Below the pieces are notes generated by a model. The model was not told where the DNA came from. It saw only the letters and a program-made list of their open reading frames with translations, and ran no database searches. The translations under genes and the position numbers were made by a program. Positions 23,389 through 32,503 of a stretch of DNA of 38,110 nt are shown here, piece after piece (position 1 is the first letter of the stretch; every line of letters begins with the position of its first letter). This stretch comes from Candidatus Gastranaerophilales bacterium (GTDB lineage Bacteria > Cyanobacteriota > Vampirovibrionia > Gastranaerophilales > Gastranaerophilaceae): positions 1-38,110 of the forward strand of contig CALVEO010000013.1 of NCBI GenBank assembly GCA_944326615.1, in the 5' to 3' direction.

Positions 23389-26300
23389 ATGGCACTGACT
23401 GTAGATGAAATTGCTGAAATCCTCAACACTATGCGTGTTGAAAATGAACATAATGTTGAAAATTTTGAAAAAGTTTTAACCGGAATAAATAACAAGCTTG
23501 AGTTAATGGCGGAAGATAACGAAGCTACTGATTTAATTAAGCTATATTTATCCGAGTTGAAAAAAATTGTAGAAGAAAAGCATAACAATGCAAATGACAG
23601 ATTCAGAACTCTGGAAAATTCTCTTAATAATCTTCTTTCATCACAGGAACAGTTTGCTAAAACATCAGAGCTAAGAGATTTGTTCCATGTTCTCAGTGCC
23701 AGTTTTGACACATTTTCAGGAGAATTTACAAGCCAGACAAGTACGCTTGAAACAGTTAATGACAAACTCGCCCAAATAGAAGAAAGCGTTTTTGATAAGG
23801 GGGAACTCGCTTCGTTATTGAACGGTTTTGCGTCAGATTTGTCTGAAATGAACAGTGGAATTGACAATTCATTTAAAAATATTGAAACTTCTCTTTCCGA
23901 TGCAGTTTTTGCGATTAACCGTTTAAATGCGCTGGATAGCAGGATTTCATCTCTAAGTGAAGATATAAATGCAATTCCTTCAAAAATTTCTTTTGCCGGT
24001 GTTGAAGAAAGAATTGAGAATTTTCAAAATATTATAAATTCTATTAGAGAAGCTGTCTCTGAAATTCCCGCGTTGAATGCCGGAATGCTTTCAAGCAGGT
24101 TTACGGATATAGAAAATTCATTTAAAAATATTGTTACAGAACAAAATTTTTTGGATTTTAAAGAAAATCTTGCTGATTTTGTACGGCAGATAAGCGATAA
24201 TGCAGTATCTATAAGCGAAGGTATAAATGCTAACAGGCAGAGAATAGAAAATATTTTAGCATCAATAAATACTCTTGATTACAAAAATGATTTTAATGCT
24301 GTTTCAGAAAAAATCAGCGCTCTTGAAGATGCTGTAAAAGGTATTTCCCAAAGCAGTGTTTATGAAATTCAAAACCTCGGAAGAACTTTGTCATCAGTTG
24401 TAACAGATTCGGATTTTGCAGGGTTTAAGGCTGAACTTGCAGATTTTGTGCAAAAAATTATCGATAATTCTTCTGCATTAAATTCAGAACTTTCATATAG
24501 TACGGAAAGAATTGAAAATATTCTTTCAACAGTTAATTCGCTGGATTATACTAATGATTTTGAGAACATTTCAAAAGAAATATCTGAATTAAAATCAGCG
24601 CTTAGCGACAATTTATCATTGTCAGAAAGTGTTAATAGCTTAATAGGCAGTGCAAAGAGTGAAATTACACAAAAGCTTGACGGATTTGAGACATCTTTGT
24701 CAACAATCGTAACAGATTCGGATTTTGCAGGGTTTAAGGCTGAACTTGCAGATTTTGTACAAAAAATTATTGATAATTCTTCCGCATTAAATTCAGAACT
24801 TTCATATAGTACAGAAAGAATTGAAAATATTTTAACTACAATAAAATCTCTTGATTTCAGAGATGATTTTGCAGCTATTGAAAGTCGTATAAATGATTTA
24901 AAAGAAACTTTTGATGCAGGCTCAAAAATCAATTATACAAATTTGTCTGAACAAATATTTTCTATTAAAGAAAGTATGGAAAGCAGTTTCACACAAATAG
25001 ATTCGGAACGGGATGCTGTATATTCGGATTTTAAAACTCAGTTAACCGGGATTTTTGATAATCTTGATAATCTGATAAAATCAAATCCGCAAAAATCTAT
25101 AGATGAACTTTCATCTCTTGTGCTTAGTTTATCTGAAACGGCATCTGTTTTGCGAAATGGTATAACAGAAGATATTCAGGGAGATTACGGGGATTTAAAA
25201 TCAAGCATAAATGCTGTTGCTGAAAATTTACAGATTGTAAAAGCAGATTTAATTGCCAAAAATTCTGATTTGTATAATTTGTCATCGCAAAATTCAAATC
25301 TTTTAGAAGGTAAAATAGATTTGCAGATAAAAACTCTTGAAGATTTAAAGACTGAATTCAGCGATGCAGGCAGGTTTGATTTAGAAAAAATTACGGCATC
25401 TGTTGAGAGTTTATATGCTGATATTTCAGGAATTATTGCAGATTTGAAAGAAGATGCAAATACAAATTATGAGGCCGTAAAATCGTATGTGGAAGAATTA
25501 TCTTCTGCTTTGAGCGGAATTAAGGATGAAATTTGTAATTTATCCGGGCAAAATTCAAATATTTTGAGCGGCAAGATGGATTCTCTATCAGATGGCGTGA
25601 ATGAGTTTCATGAAGAATTTAAGCAGGCATGTGCAAGTGATGCGGTTAATTTTTCAACGATTTCAGGTGGTATAAATGAAGTCTCAGAAAAGATTGACGG
25701 TTTACAAAGCAGTTTGGCGCGGGATAATGACTTGAACATGCAAACTTTGAAATCTTTGATGGATGAATTGTGCGTAAAACTTTCGTCTGATCTGGATATT
25801 CAAAAAGAAATTTTTTCACATTCTTTGCAGGGAGATGAACAAAAACGTCTTGTACAGCTTCAAAATATTGCAGGTGACGTGAAAAATTTAGAGTCATTAA
25901 TTGCAGAAGGAAATGAAACTTACAAAAATACTATAGAAGAAAATATAAAGAGTATAAGAGAATACATTGCTGAATTGAGTAATTCTGTTTATGAATCACG
26001 TATGGACAGTGATGATAAATTCAGTACAAAATTGGAGGCTCTGGATGCATTAAATCATGGGTTTGAGAATTTTGTTGTATCAGTTAACAATCAAATCCGG
26101 AATGTATTGGACACTATAATTTCACTTGATGTATCCGGTCAAAACAGTGTAATACAGAATGAAGTTAATAATATAAAAGTTCTTTGTGAAACGATATCCG
26201 CTTCTTTGAATGAATCCCAAAAACGTAAAGACGAATTAACACAAATTATTTCGTCTTTAATGGATAGTGTGCTTAAAAAAGAAGATATAAATGAAATATC

Positions 26301-29300
26301 ATTTAAGCTTGATGAATATACTGATATATTGAATTCATTAAAAGATTTTATTGAGGCATCTTTTGCAAGTAATTCTTCTGATATAAATTTATTATTCGAA
26401 AAACTGGAGACCTCTTTTGCGAATATTTCGTCAAAACAAGACTTTTTGGAATTTAAGAGTGAACTTTCAGGCTTTTTGCAGACGATTACAGATAATGCAA
26501 ATATATTGAATGTTGATTCTACATTTAATAAAGAAAAAATTCAGGAAATTTCTGAAAAAGTTTCTACACTCGAAATTCCGGATTATTCATACGACCTTGT
26601 ACAAATTTCTTCTAAAATAGATGATTTACAGGAGCTTTTTGCAAATTCTTCTGCTTCGAATTATGAGGGGATAAGCGCTAAGCTTGATGATATAAGTTCA
26701 AAAATAGAAGAAAACGGTAAAGACGAAAAAATAACAGGAAAGTTAGATGAATTTTCAGAGCTTATTAACTCTTTAAAAAATATTGTTTCTGCTTCTATAG
26801 ATACATCATCAACAGAAGAACAATTTTTAAGAATAGAAGATGCGTTTTCCAGAATTGTAACAGAAGAAGATTTTACAAATTTCAGAATTGATTTTGGTGA
26901 TTTTATACAGAAAATTCTAGATAATGCGGATGTTATTCATTTGAACAGCGAAGCAAACAAAGAGCAAATTAATAAAATTGTTGAAAAACTCGCCGAACTT
27001 GATTACACACAAAATTTTGACAGTATAGAAGGTAAATTAACCGAAATTCAGACTTCTTTTGAAAATAATTCTAAAACGAATTATGAAAATATAATAAACG
27101 AGATACAGGATTTTAGAAGTAATTTAGCAGAAAAGTTTTCAGACACAGCTGCAAAAGAGAATTTTGACAGGCTTAATTTATCTCTTGCTGAGTTATCTGA
27201 TAATGTTCAGATTCTTTCAGATATATCATCGCATAAGTCAATAGAGCTGCTTGATAAGATAGCCGGACAAATTCAAAGTTCTGCAAATGAAATTACTGAT
27301 AATGTAAACAGCGGTATAAAAATTAATATTGATGATTTGAAAATTTCTCTTGCAAATGCGATTAATGAGTTGAATACTGTTAAAAATGATTTTACAGAAA
27401 AAAGCGATAATGTAACTTTCAGTGTAACCTCAGGATACGATAATCTAAAATCCTCAATTGAAAATATATTGAGTGCATTTAATTCTCTAAATGATTATTT
27501 AAAAGATGATTATACAAAGAGTACGCATTTAATTTTGTCTGAGATTGAGGAATTATCCGCAAAAGCCGGAGAACTTAAGGATGAGATAAATAAATTTACT
27601 TCTGATTATATTGAGAGAGTGTATAATATATCAGAAGAAATATCTGATAAATTAGAAGGTTTGTCTGTCGGGCTTTCCGGTAGTTTGACGGCAGAGGTTT
27701 CGGAGTTTAAAAATATTCTTTCTTCAGTTTCTGATAATTTGCATAACATGTACGGTGAGTTAAAAGATTCAAATGAACTCCAGGTAAATGAGCTAAATGG
27801 CATTTCAGGTAATATATCAGAATTCCGCGGGCATGTTGATGAAATTATTCAGAATTTAAAAGATTATATAACTGAGTTGAATGTAGCGTCAAAATCTTCT
27901 AAGTCTTTGAGTGACAGTAAATTTTCTGAAAAGCTGCTTTCTCTTGAAAGTGCAGTTGTGAACAGCGCTGATGCTTATGAAACAAAAATTGAACTTTTGC
28001 AGAATAAAATTGCGGAGTTTGTTCAAATTGTAGAAAATTCCTCATCAGATACTGAGGCAAAAATTTCATCCTCTGCACAAGAAATTAATTACATTAAAGA
28101 TGAACTTACATCAGTTTCAGAGCTTATAAATGCTGTTAAACTTTCTTCTGATGAAAAAACTTCTCAGATAATTTCACTTCTTGATACAAGGCTGGATAGT
28201 ATTACTGTTTCTGTTAATGAAATTGCAGATAATGCATTAAAAGGTATAAATTCATCAATATCTGATAATCTTTTGTCTGTAGATGACAAGCTTACTGTTT
28301 TACAAAATACAATTGATTTGTTGCGCGGGACTAATTTATCGGAGTTCGCAAATAATATTGATGATAAAATTGTTGAGATAAAACAGGAATTAGGACTGGT
28401 TAATGCAGATATTGCAGATGCATTACAGAATAAATCTGAAGATATTCTAAGAGCTTTGGAACCGGTTAAAACAGCTATTGATGAGTTTGCGGGTTATGAT
28501 TTTGAAAAATTGTTAACTGATATAAAATCCGAGCTTGAAACTTCTTTCATGAATTTCAGTGTGGATGTAAATGGCGAACTTTCCGCAAATTCTGAATCGG
28601 TTTTAAGATTGGAGCAGGCATATAAAGAAACATTTAACAAAATTTCAGTTATTGAAGATTGTGTATCTGAAGATATACAAAACAGTATAGAACTTTTAAA
28701 TGTTACAATTGAAACTAATACACGTAATTTAAAATGCGGTTTTGAAGAGAAACTCGATGAATATATAAATGATTTGAGAGTGCATCTTGATGAAGTTTTG
28801 CATGACACCAGAACACTTGATTCAATTGAAAATTTAAAAGATGAAATTTCTGTAAAATTAGATTCAGTTTTGTCAGAGCAAAGCAGCATTGCGGAACAAG
28901 CAGATATTATTTCAGCTGGAATTTCTACACTTGGTGATGATATAAAAAATTATGTTCAGTCAGCCTGTGAAAATACTATTGATAAATACAGTCCGATTCA
29001 AAGTAAAGAAGCTATAGAGGCTTTACATCAAAAAATAGATACATTTGTAGATTCTACGAATAATGAAGATATTTTGGAAGCTTTATTGGAAATCGAACAG
29101 AAATCCGGTAAATTAGGTGCTGATATCAGTGAAACTGTTCATGAAATAATGGATAAAATTGAAACATTTGAAAAGGATAATTCGTTAATTCTTGCATTTC
29201 ATGAGCTTGCAGCGGAGATTGATTCATTTAAAGATAATTCAGAGCTTAATACTGCATTGAAAGCTTTGTCTGAAAAAATTGATATTTTAGCCGCAGATGA

Positions 29301-31080
29301 ATCCATAAGTGAAATACGTGATGATATTAGTGAAGCCTTTGACAGTGTAAATTCAAAAATAGATGTTCTTGTTGCGGATACAAATGTAGAAGATTTAAAA
29401 GGACAGTTAAAAGACGCATTTGACTCATTGAATGATAAAATAGATATAATTGCATCTGATGCTGAAACGGCTGATTTGAAAGATGAACTGCATGGTGCAT
29501 TTGAATCTTTAAATACTAAAATAGATATAATTGCGACGGATACGGCTGTAGATGATTTAAAAGATGAATTGCGTGGAGCATTTGAATCTTTAAATACTAA
29601 AATAGATATAATTGCTGCAGATACATCCGTTGATGATTTAAAGGATGAATTAAACACAGTATTTGAAACATTAAATAACAAAATAGATATAATTGCATCT
29701 GATAATGCTGTAGATGATGTAAAAGATGAATTAAATGATGTATTTAATGCGTTAAATGCAAAGATAGACATAATAGTATCTGATACCACTGTTGAAGATT
29801 TAAATGAGCAGCTAAATGATGCGCTTGAAACTGTAAATTCAAAAATAGATATTCTTGCCTCTGATACTTCAATTGAAGAATTGCATGAAAAACTTGATGA
29901 AGTTCATCAAACAGAAGATAGAGTTTCAGAGATGCTCTCGACTTTGCATGAAAAAGTTGATGCAATAGCTTCGGATGGCTCTGATTTTAATATTGAAGAT
30001 GAAATTGATGATATTAAATCTTTAATTTTTGAACAGAGAAAATATTTTGAAGCATCTTCTGATGAAAAAGCAGCGGCAATTGATAAATATCTGCGTGATG
30101 TCTTGCTGAAGCTTGATAATGTTGATCTTGAAAAAAATTCTGAAGATATAAAAGATTCCATTACAAATGCCCTTGTCTCGCTTTTTGAACAGGTATCTTT
30201 TGTAGAAGAAAGTGAAGATATAAAGGATTTTGTAGAAGAAAAGACTGATGCCATTAATCAAAGTCTTCTTGAAGTTCAAAATCAATTGAAACAAATTGCA
30301 AGTTCAAATGATGAATATAATTATTCATATACTCTGCAGGATGTTGAGACTGATATTGCTAAATTAAGGATGGCAATAAACAATATGTCCGGCAATGATT
30401 TTGCAAGTTTTTCGGATGATATTAAAAAGATTGTAAGTTCTGTAGAAGGTCTTGAATCATCCTTAACACAGGATCAAATGGTTGATTTAAAAGGCGATAT
30501 TGAAAAACTTAATGATGATATATTGAGTATAAGTTCAAGAACAAACAAACTTCTTTTAACATCTGATGAATCTTATAAAGCTTTAAACGATGGTTTAAAC
30601 AATTTTAGCAGTCTTGTATATAAACTTGAAGATCGAATTAATTATCTTGATAATACAGAAGCCAGCCAGAGACTTGAAAGAAAAATTGATAATATTCATT
30701 CAATGGCTGTTGCATCTGCAAATGCTGATAAAGTATTTCATCAGGTAATGATGTATTTAGGTGAGTGGATTGACTCTACGACTGAAAATATCGCTAGTAT
30801 TACCGATAAAACTTCTGAAATATCTAAAATCAAAAAAAATCTTGCAGAGCTTAAAGAGGCAATCCCTGAAAAAACGGAAATTCTTGATGAGATTGAGAAT
30901 AAGTTTGAAGAACAGGAACTGCGTATAGACAGATTAGAAATGAAATTAGAGAAAATTTTATCGGCACTTGAAGAAAAAGATGATATGATGTTAAATAGAA
31001 AAGTGGATAAAATCGAAAAATTAATATCCAGACTTGGTACCAATATAGAAAAACTGACATCGTATGTTGATGAAGAATAA
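23389..31080 (+). CDS. giant repetitive coiled-coil protein of unknown function
   Basis: 2563 aa, one unbroken frame of 7.7 kb. It has no signal peptide, no membrane segment and very few cysteines, and is acidic and rich in Ser, Asp, Glu, Ile and Leu in heptad-like spacing, so it should be a long cytoplasmic rod. A module of about 75 residues occurs five times, starting near residues 249, 338, 441, 1014 and 1157 (pattern V-T-x-x-x-F-x-x-F-+-x-x-L-x-D-F-V-x-x-I-x-D-N). Copies two and three are almost identical in DNA. Seven 27-residue repeats run from residue 1974 to 2162. The C terminus is a denser Lys/Glu coil ending SRLGTNIEKLTSYVDEE. Roles in cell shape, polarity or chromosome organisation are possible but unsupported. 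It overlaps the next gene. Confidence 0.85.
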   Translation: MALTVDEIAEILNTMRVENEHNVENFEKVLTGINNKLELMAEDNEATDLIKLYLSELKKIVEEKHNNANDRFRTLENSLNNLLSSQEQFAKTSELRDLFHVLSASFDTFSGEFTSQTSTLETVNDKLAQIEESVFDKGELASLLNGFASDLSEMNSGIDNSFKNIETSLSDAVFAINRLNALDSRISSLSEDINAIPSKISFAGVEERIENFQNIINSIREAVSEIPALNAGMLSSRFTDIENSFKNIVTEQNFLDFKENLADFVRQISDNAVSISEGINANRQRIENILASINTLDYKNDFNAVSEKISALEDAVKGISQSSVYEIQNLGRTLSSVVTDSDFAGFKAELADFVQKIIDNSSALNSELSYSTERIENILSTVNSLDYTNDFENISKEISELKSALSDNLSLSESVNSLIGSAKSEITQKLDGFETSLSTIVTDSDFAGFKAELADFVQKIIDNSSALNSELSYSTERIENILTTIKSLDFRDDFAAIESRINDLKETFDAGSKINYTNLSEQIFSIKESMESSFTQIDSERDAVYSDFKTQLTGIFDNLDNLIKSNPQKSIDELSSLVLSLSETASVLRNGITEDIQGDYGDLKSSINAVAENLQIVKADLIAKNSDLYNLSSQNSNLLEGKIDLQIKTLEDLKTEFSDAGRFDLEKITASVESLYADISGIIADLKEDANTNYEAVKSYVEELSSALSGIKDEICNLSGQNSNILSGKMDSLSDGVNEFHEEFKQACASDAVNFSTISGGINEVSEKIDGLQSSLARDNDLNMQTLKSLMDELCVKLSSDLDIQKEIFSHSLQGDEQKRLVQLQNIAGDVKNLESLIAEGNETYKNTIEENIKSIREYIAELSNSVYESRMDSDDKFSTKLEALDALNHGFENFVVSVNNQIRNVLDTIISLDVSGQNSVIQNEVNNIKVLCETISASLNESQKRKDELTQIISSLMDSVLKKEDINEISFKLDEYTDILNSLKDFIEASFASNSSDINLLFEKLETSFANISSKQDFLEFKSELSGFLQTITDNANILNVDSTFNKEKIQEISEKVSTLEIPDYSYDLVQISSKIDDLQELFANSSASNYEGISAKLDDISSKIEENGKDEKITGKLDEFSELINSLKNIVSASIDTSSTEEQFLRIEDAFSRIVTEEDFTNFRIDFGDFIQKILDNADVIHLNSEANKEQINKIVEKLAELDYTQNFDSIEGKLTEIQTSFENNSKTNYENIINEIQDFRSNLAEKFSDTAAKENFDRLNLSLAELSDNVQILSDISSHKSIELLDKIAGQIQSSANEITDNVNSGIKINIDDLKISLANAINELNTVKNDFTEKSDNVTFSVTSGYDNLKSSIENILSAFNSLNDYLKDDYTKSTHLILSEIEELSAKAGELKDEINKFTSDYIERVYNISEEISDKLEGLSVGLSGSLTAEVSEFKNILSSVSDNLHNMYGELKDSNELQVNELNGISGNISEFRGHVDEIIQNLKDYITELNVASKSSKSLSDSKFSEKLLSLESAVVNSADAYETKIELLQNKIAEFVQIVENSSSDTEAKISSSAQEINYIKDELTSVSELINAVKLSSDEKTSQIISLLDTRLDSITVSVNEIADNALKGINSSISDNLLSVDDKLTVLQNTIDLLRGTNLSEFANNIDDKIVEIKQELGLVNADIADALQNKSEDILRALEPVKTAIDEFAGYDFEKLLTDIKSELETSFMNFSVDVNGELSANSESVLRLEQAYKETFNKISVIEDCVSEDIQNSIELLNVTIETNTRNLKCGFEEKLDEYINDLRVHLDEVLHDTRTLDSIENLKDEISVKLDSVLSEQSSIAEQADIISAGISTLGDDIKNYVQSACENTIDKYSPIQSKEAIEALHQKIDTFVDSTNNEDILEALLEIEQKSGKLGADISETVHEIMDKIETFEKDNSLILAFHELAAEIDSFKDNSELNTALKALSEKIDILAADESISEIRDDISEAFDSVNSKIDVLVADTNVEDLKGQLKDAFDSLNDKIDIIASDAETADLKDELHGAFESLNTKIDIIATDTAVDDLKDELRGAFESLNTKIDIIAADTSVDDLKDELNTVFETLNNKIDIIASDNAVDDVKDELNDVFNALNAKIDIIVSDTTVEDLNEQLNDALETVNSKIDILASDTSIEELHEKLDEVHQTEDRVSEMLSTLHEKVDAIASDGSDFNIEDEIDDIKSLIFEQRKYFEASSDEKAAAIDKYLRDVLLKLDNVDLEKNSEDIKDSITNALVSLFEQVSFVEESEDIKDFVEEKTDAINQSLLEVQNQLKQIASSNDEYNYSYTLQDVETDIAKLRMAINNMSGNDFASFSDDIKKIVSSVEGLESSLTQDQMVDLKGDIEKLNDDILSISSRTNKLLLTSDESYKALNDGLNNFSSLVYKLEDRINYLDNTEASQRLERKIDNIHSMAVASANADKVFHQVMMYLGEWIDSTTENIASITDKTSEISKIKKNLAELKEAIPEKTEILDEIENKFEEQELRIDRLEMKLEKILSALEEKDDMMLNRKVDKIEKLISRLGTNIEKLTSYVDEE
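24400..24522 (+). repeat. 123-bp near-identical internal duplication, first copy
   Basis: Matches 24709-24831 (offset 309 bases, 103 codons) with only about four differences, all but one of them at silent third positions or close to it. It encodes VTDSDFAGFKAELADFVQKI and onward. The near identity marks a recent duplication or gene conversion within the giant coiled-coil gene. Confidence 0.9.
24709..24831 (+). repeat. 123-bp near-identical internal duplication, second copy
   Basis: Second copy of 24400-24522. The sequences around the copies (24523-24708 and after 24831) are diverged, so only the central module is recent. Confidence 0.9.
29308..29874 (+). repeat. seven tandem 81-bp repeats (27-residue units)
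   Basis: Units start at 29308, 29389, 29470, 29551, 29632, 29713 and 29794. The consensus is D-D-L-K-D-E-L-x-x-A-F-E-S-L-N-x-K-I-D-I-I-A-x-D-T-x-V. Units three and four are nearly identical at the DNA level (GATTTAAAAGATGAA, TTTGAATCTTTAAATACTAA), and outer units are more diverged, which suggests expansion from the centre. Twenty-seven residues is one short of four heptads, so each unit would shift the coiled-coil register. Confidence 0.92.
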
Positions 31081-32449
31081 ACTAATTTCTGATTTAAAAA
31101 AAACTTTACCTTCTTCCTTTGTTTTAGACACATTTGAGGAAAGATATGCTTATGCCCAGGATGCTTCTAATACAAAAAAAATTGAGAATTTGCCTGATGC
31201 TGTAGTTTTTGTTGAAAATACTGAACAGGTGCAAAAAATTGTCCGGCTTGCCGGTAAATATAAAGTTCCCGTAGTTTGCAGAGGCGCCGGTACAAATGTT
31301 GTAGGTGCATGTGTAGCTGCGCATGGCGGAATAATTCTGAATTTTTCAAGAATGAACAAAATAATTTCTATCAACAAAGAAAATATGACTGCAGTTGTCG
31401 AGCCGGGAGTTGTGCTTGGCGATTTGCAAAGAGAAATTGAAAAATTCGGACTTTTTTATCCGCCTGATCCTTCAAATCTGGCCGTTTCTACTATAGGCGG
31501 AAGTATTGCACAGTCCTCAGGCGGAGCAAAATCGTTTAGATACGGAACTACAAAGGATTATGTGTTAGATTTGAAAATTGTTACGGCAGATGGAGAAATT
31601 TTGAAAACCGGATCAAACACAATTAAAAATGCAACGGGTTATAATCTTAATACGCTTTTTGTAGGCTCTGAAGGAACACTTGGGATAGTTGTTGAAGCAA
31701 CTTTAAAATTAATCCCTAAACCACAGAGCAAAAAAGTTCTTATGGCATATTTTGATACTGTAAAAGATGCTGTAAAAGCTGTTAATGCGTTAATAGAGCA
31801 GAGAATTTATCCGGCAACAATTGATTTTATGGATAAAAATGCAATTCAAACAGTGGAAAAATTTTATCCGGCTAATCTTTTAATAGATAAAGAATCAGCT
31901 TTGATAATAGAAATAGATGGTTTTGAATGTTCCATGAAATATCAGGAAGATATAATCATGAATACATTAAAAAGTTGTAATGCTTCTGCAATTCAGGCAT
32001 CGCATAATGAGGCAGAGTATAATAAAATCTGGACAGCAAGACGTTCTTCAATGGGAGCATGCGCGAAATTAAAGCCGAATGTAACAACAGATGATGTAAT
32101 TGTTCCCAGAGAAAATCTTGAAGCGCTTGTTTTAGGTATACGTAAAATTTGTGAAAAATATAATCTTGATGTTTGCATGGTAGGTCATGTCGGCGACGGA
32201 AGTGTTCATCCGCAGATCCCAATAGATTATAATGATGAAGATGAGTACAATCGTTATAAACTGGCAAAGAGTGAAATTTACGATTTAACTGCAAAACTCG
32301 GCGGAATTTTATCGGGTGAGCATGGCATAGGTGTAGTAAAACGTGATTATATTGGGAAAGTAGTTAATTCAACGGCGCTTGATTATATGCGTAAAATCAA
32401 AAAAATATTTGATCCTGATAATATTTTAAATCCCTATAAAATATTTTAA
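31070..32449 (+). CDS. glcD: FAD-linked oxidoreductase, GlcD family
   Basis: A 459-aa flavoprotein of the glycolate oxidase/D-lactate dehydrogenase (FAD) family. The PCMH-type FAD-binding domain has RGAGTNVVGACVA and PPDPSNLAVSTIGGSIAQSS with GGAKSFRYG. The C-terminal domain has MVGHVGDGSVHP and ends with the family's LSGEHGIGVVKR and FDPDNILNP. It oxidises a 2-hydroxyacid such as D-lactate or glycolate; the substrate and acceptor cannot be told. Two in-frame starts exist (ATG 31064 and ATG 31070), both inside the end of the giant gene. The overlap of 11 or 17 bases implies translational coupling. No GlcE/GlcF partner is nearby. Confidence 0.9.
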   Translation: MKNKLISDLKKTLPSSFVLDTFEERYAYAQDASNTKKIENLPDAVVFVENTEQVQKIVRLAGKYKVPVVCRGAGTNVVGACVAAHGGIILNFSRMNKIISINKENMTAVVEPGVVLGDLQREIEKFGLFYPPDPSNLAVSTIGGSIAQSSGGAKSFRYGTTKDYVLDLKIVTADGEILKTGSNTIKNATGYNLNTLFVGSEGTLGIVVEATLKLIPKPQSKKVLMAYFDTVKDAVKAVNALIEQRIYPATIDFMDKNAIQTVEKFYPANLLIDKESALIIEIDGFECSMKYQEDIIMNTLKSCNASAIQASHNEAEYNKIWTARRSSMGACAKLKPNVTTDDVIVPRENLEALVLGIRKICEKYNLDVCMVGHVGDGSVHPQIPIDYNDEDEYNRYKLAKSEIYDLTAKLGGILSGEHGIGVVKRDYIGKVVNSTALDYMRKIKKIFDPDNILNPYKIF

Positions 32450-32503
32450 TAAAGAACTTAATTTTTTATAATATTTTTTACAAATTTGCGTACCAACACA
32501 AAT

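Noticed and set aside
28494-29789. Long minus-strand open frames within the giant gene
   Set aside because: They are Ser/Phe-rich mirror images of the acidic repeat codons, without ribosome sites or recognisable content.
29308-29874. CRISPR-like array
   Set aside because: The 81-bp units are contiguous, diverged and in frame with the giant protein; there are no unique spacers, palindromic short repeats or cas genes.
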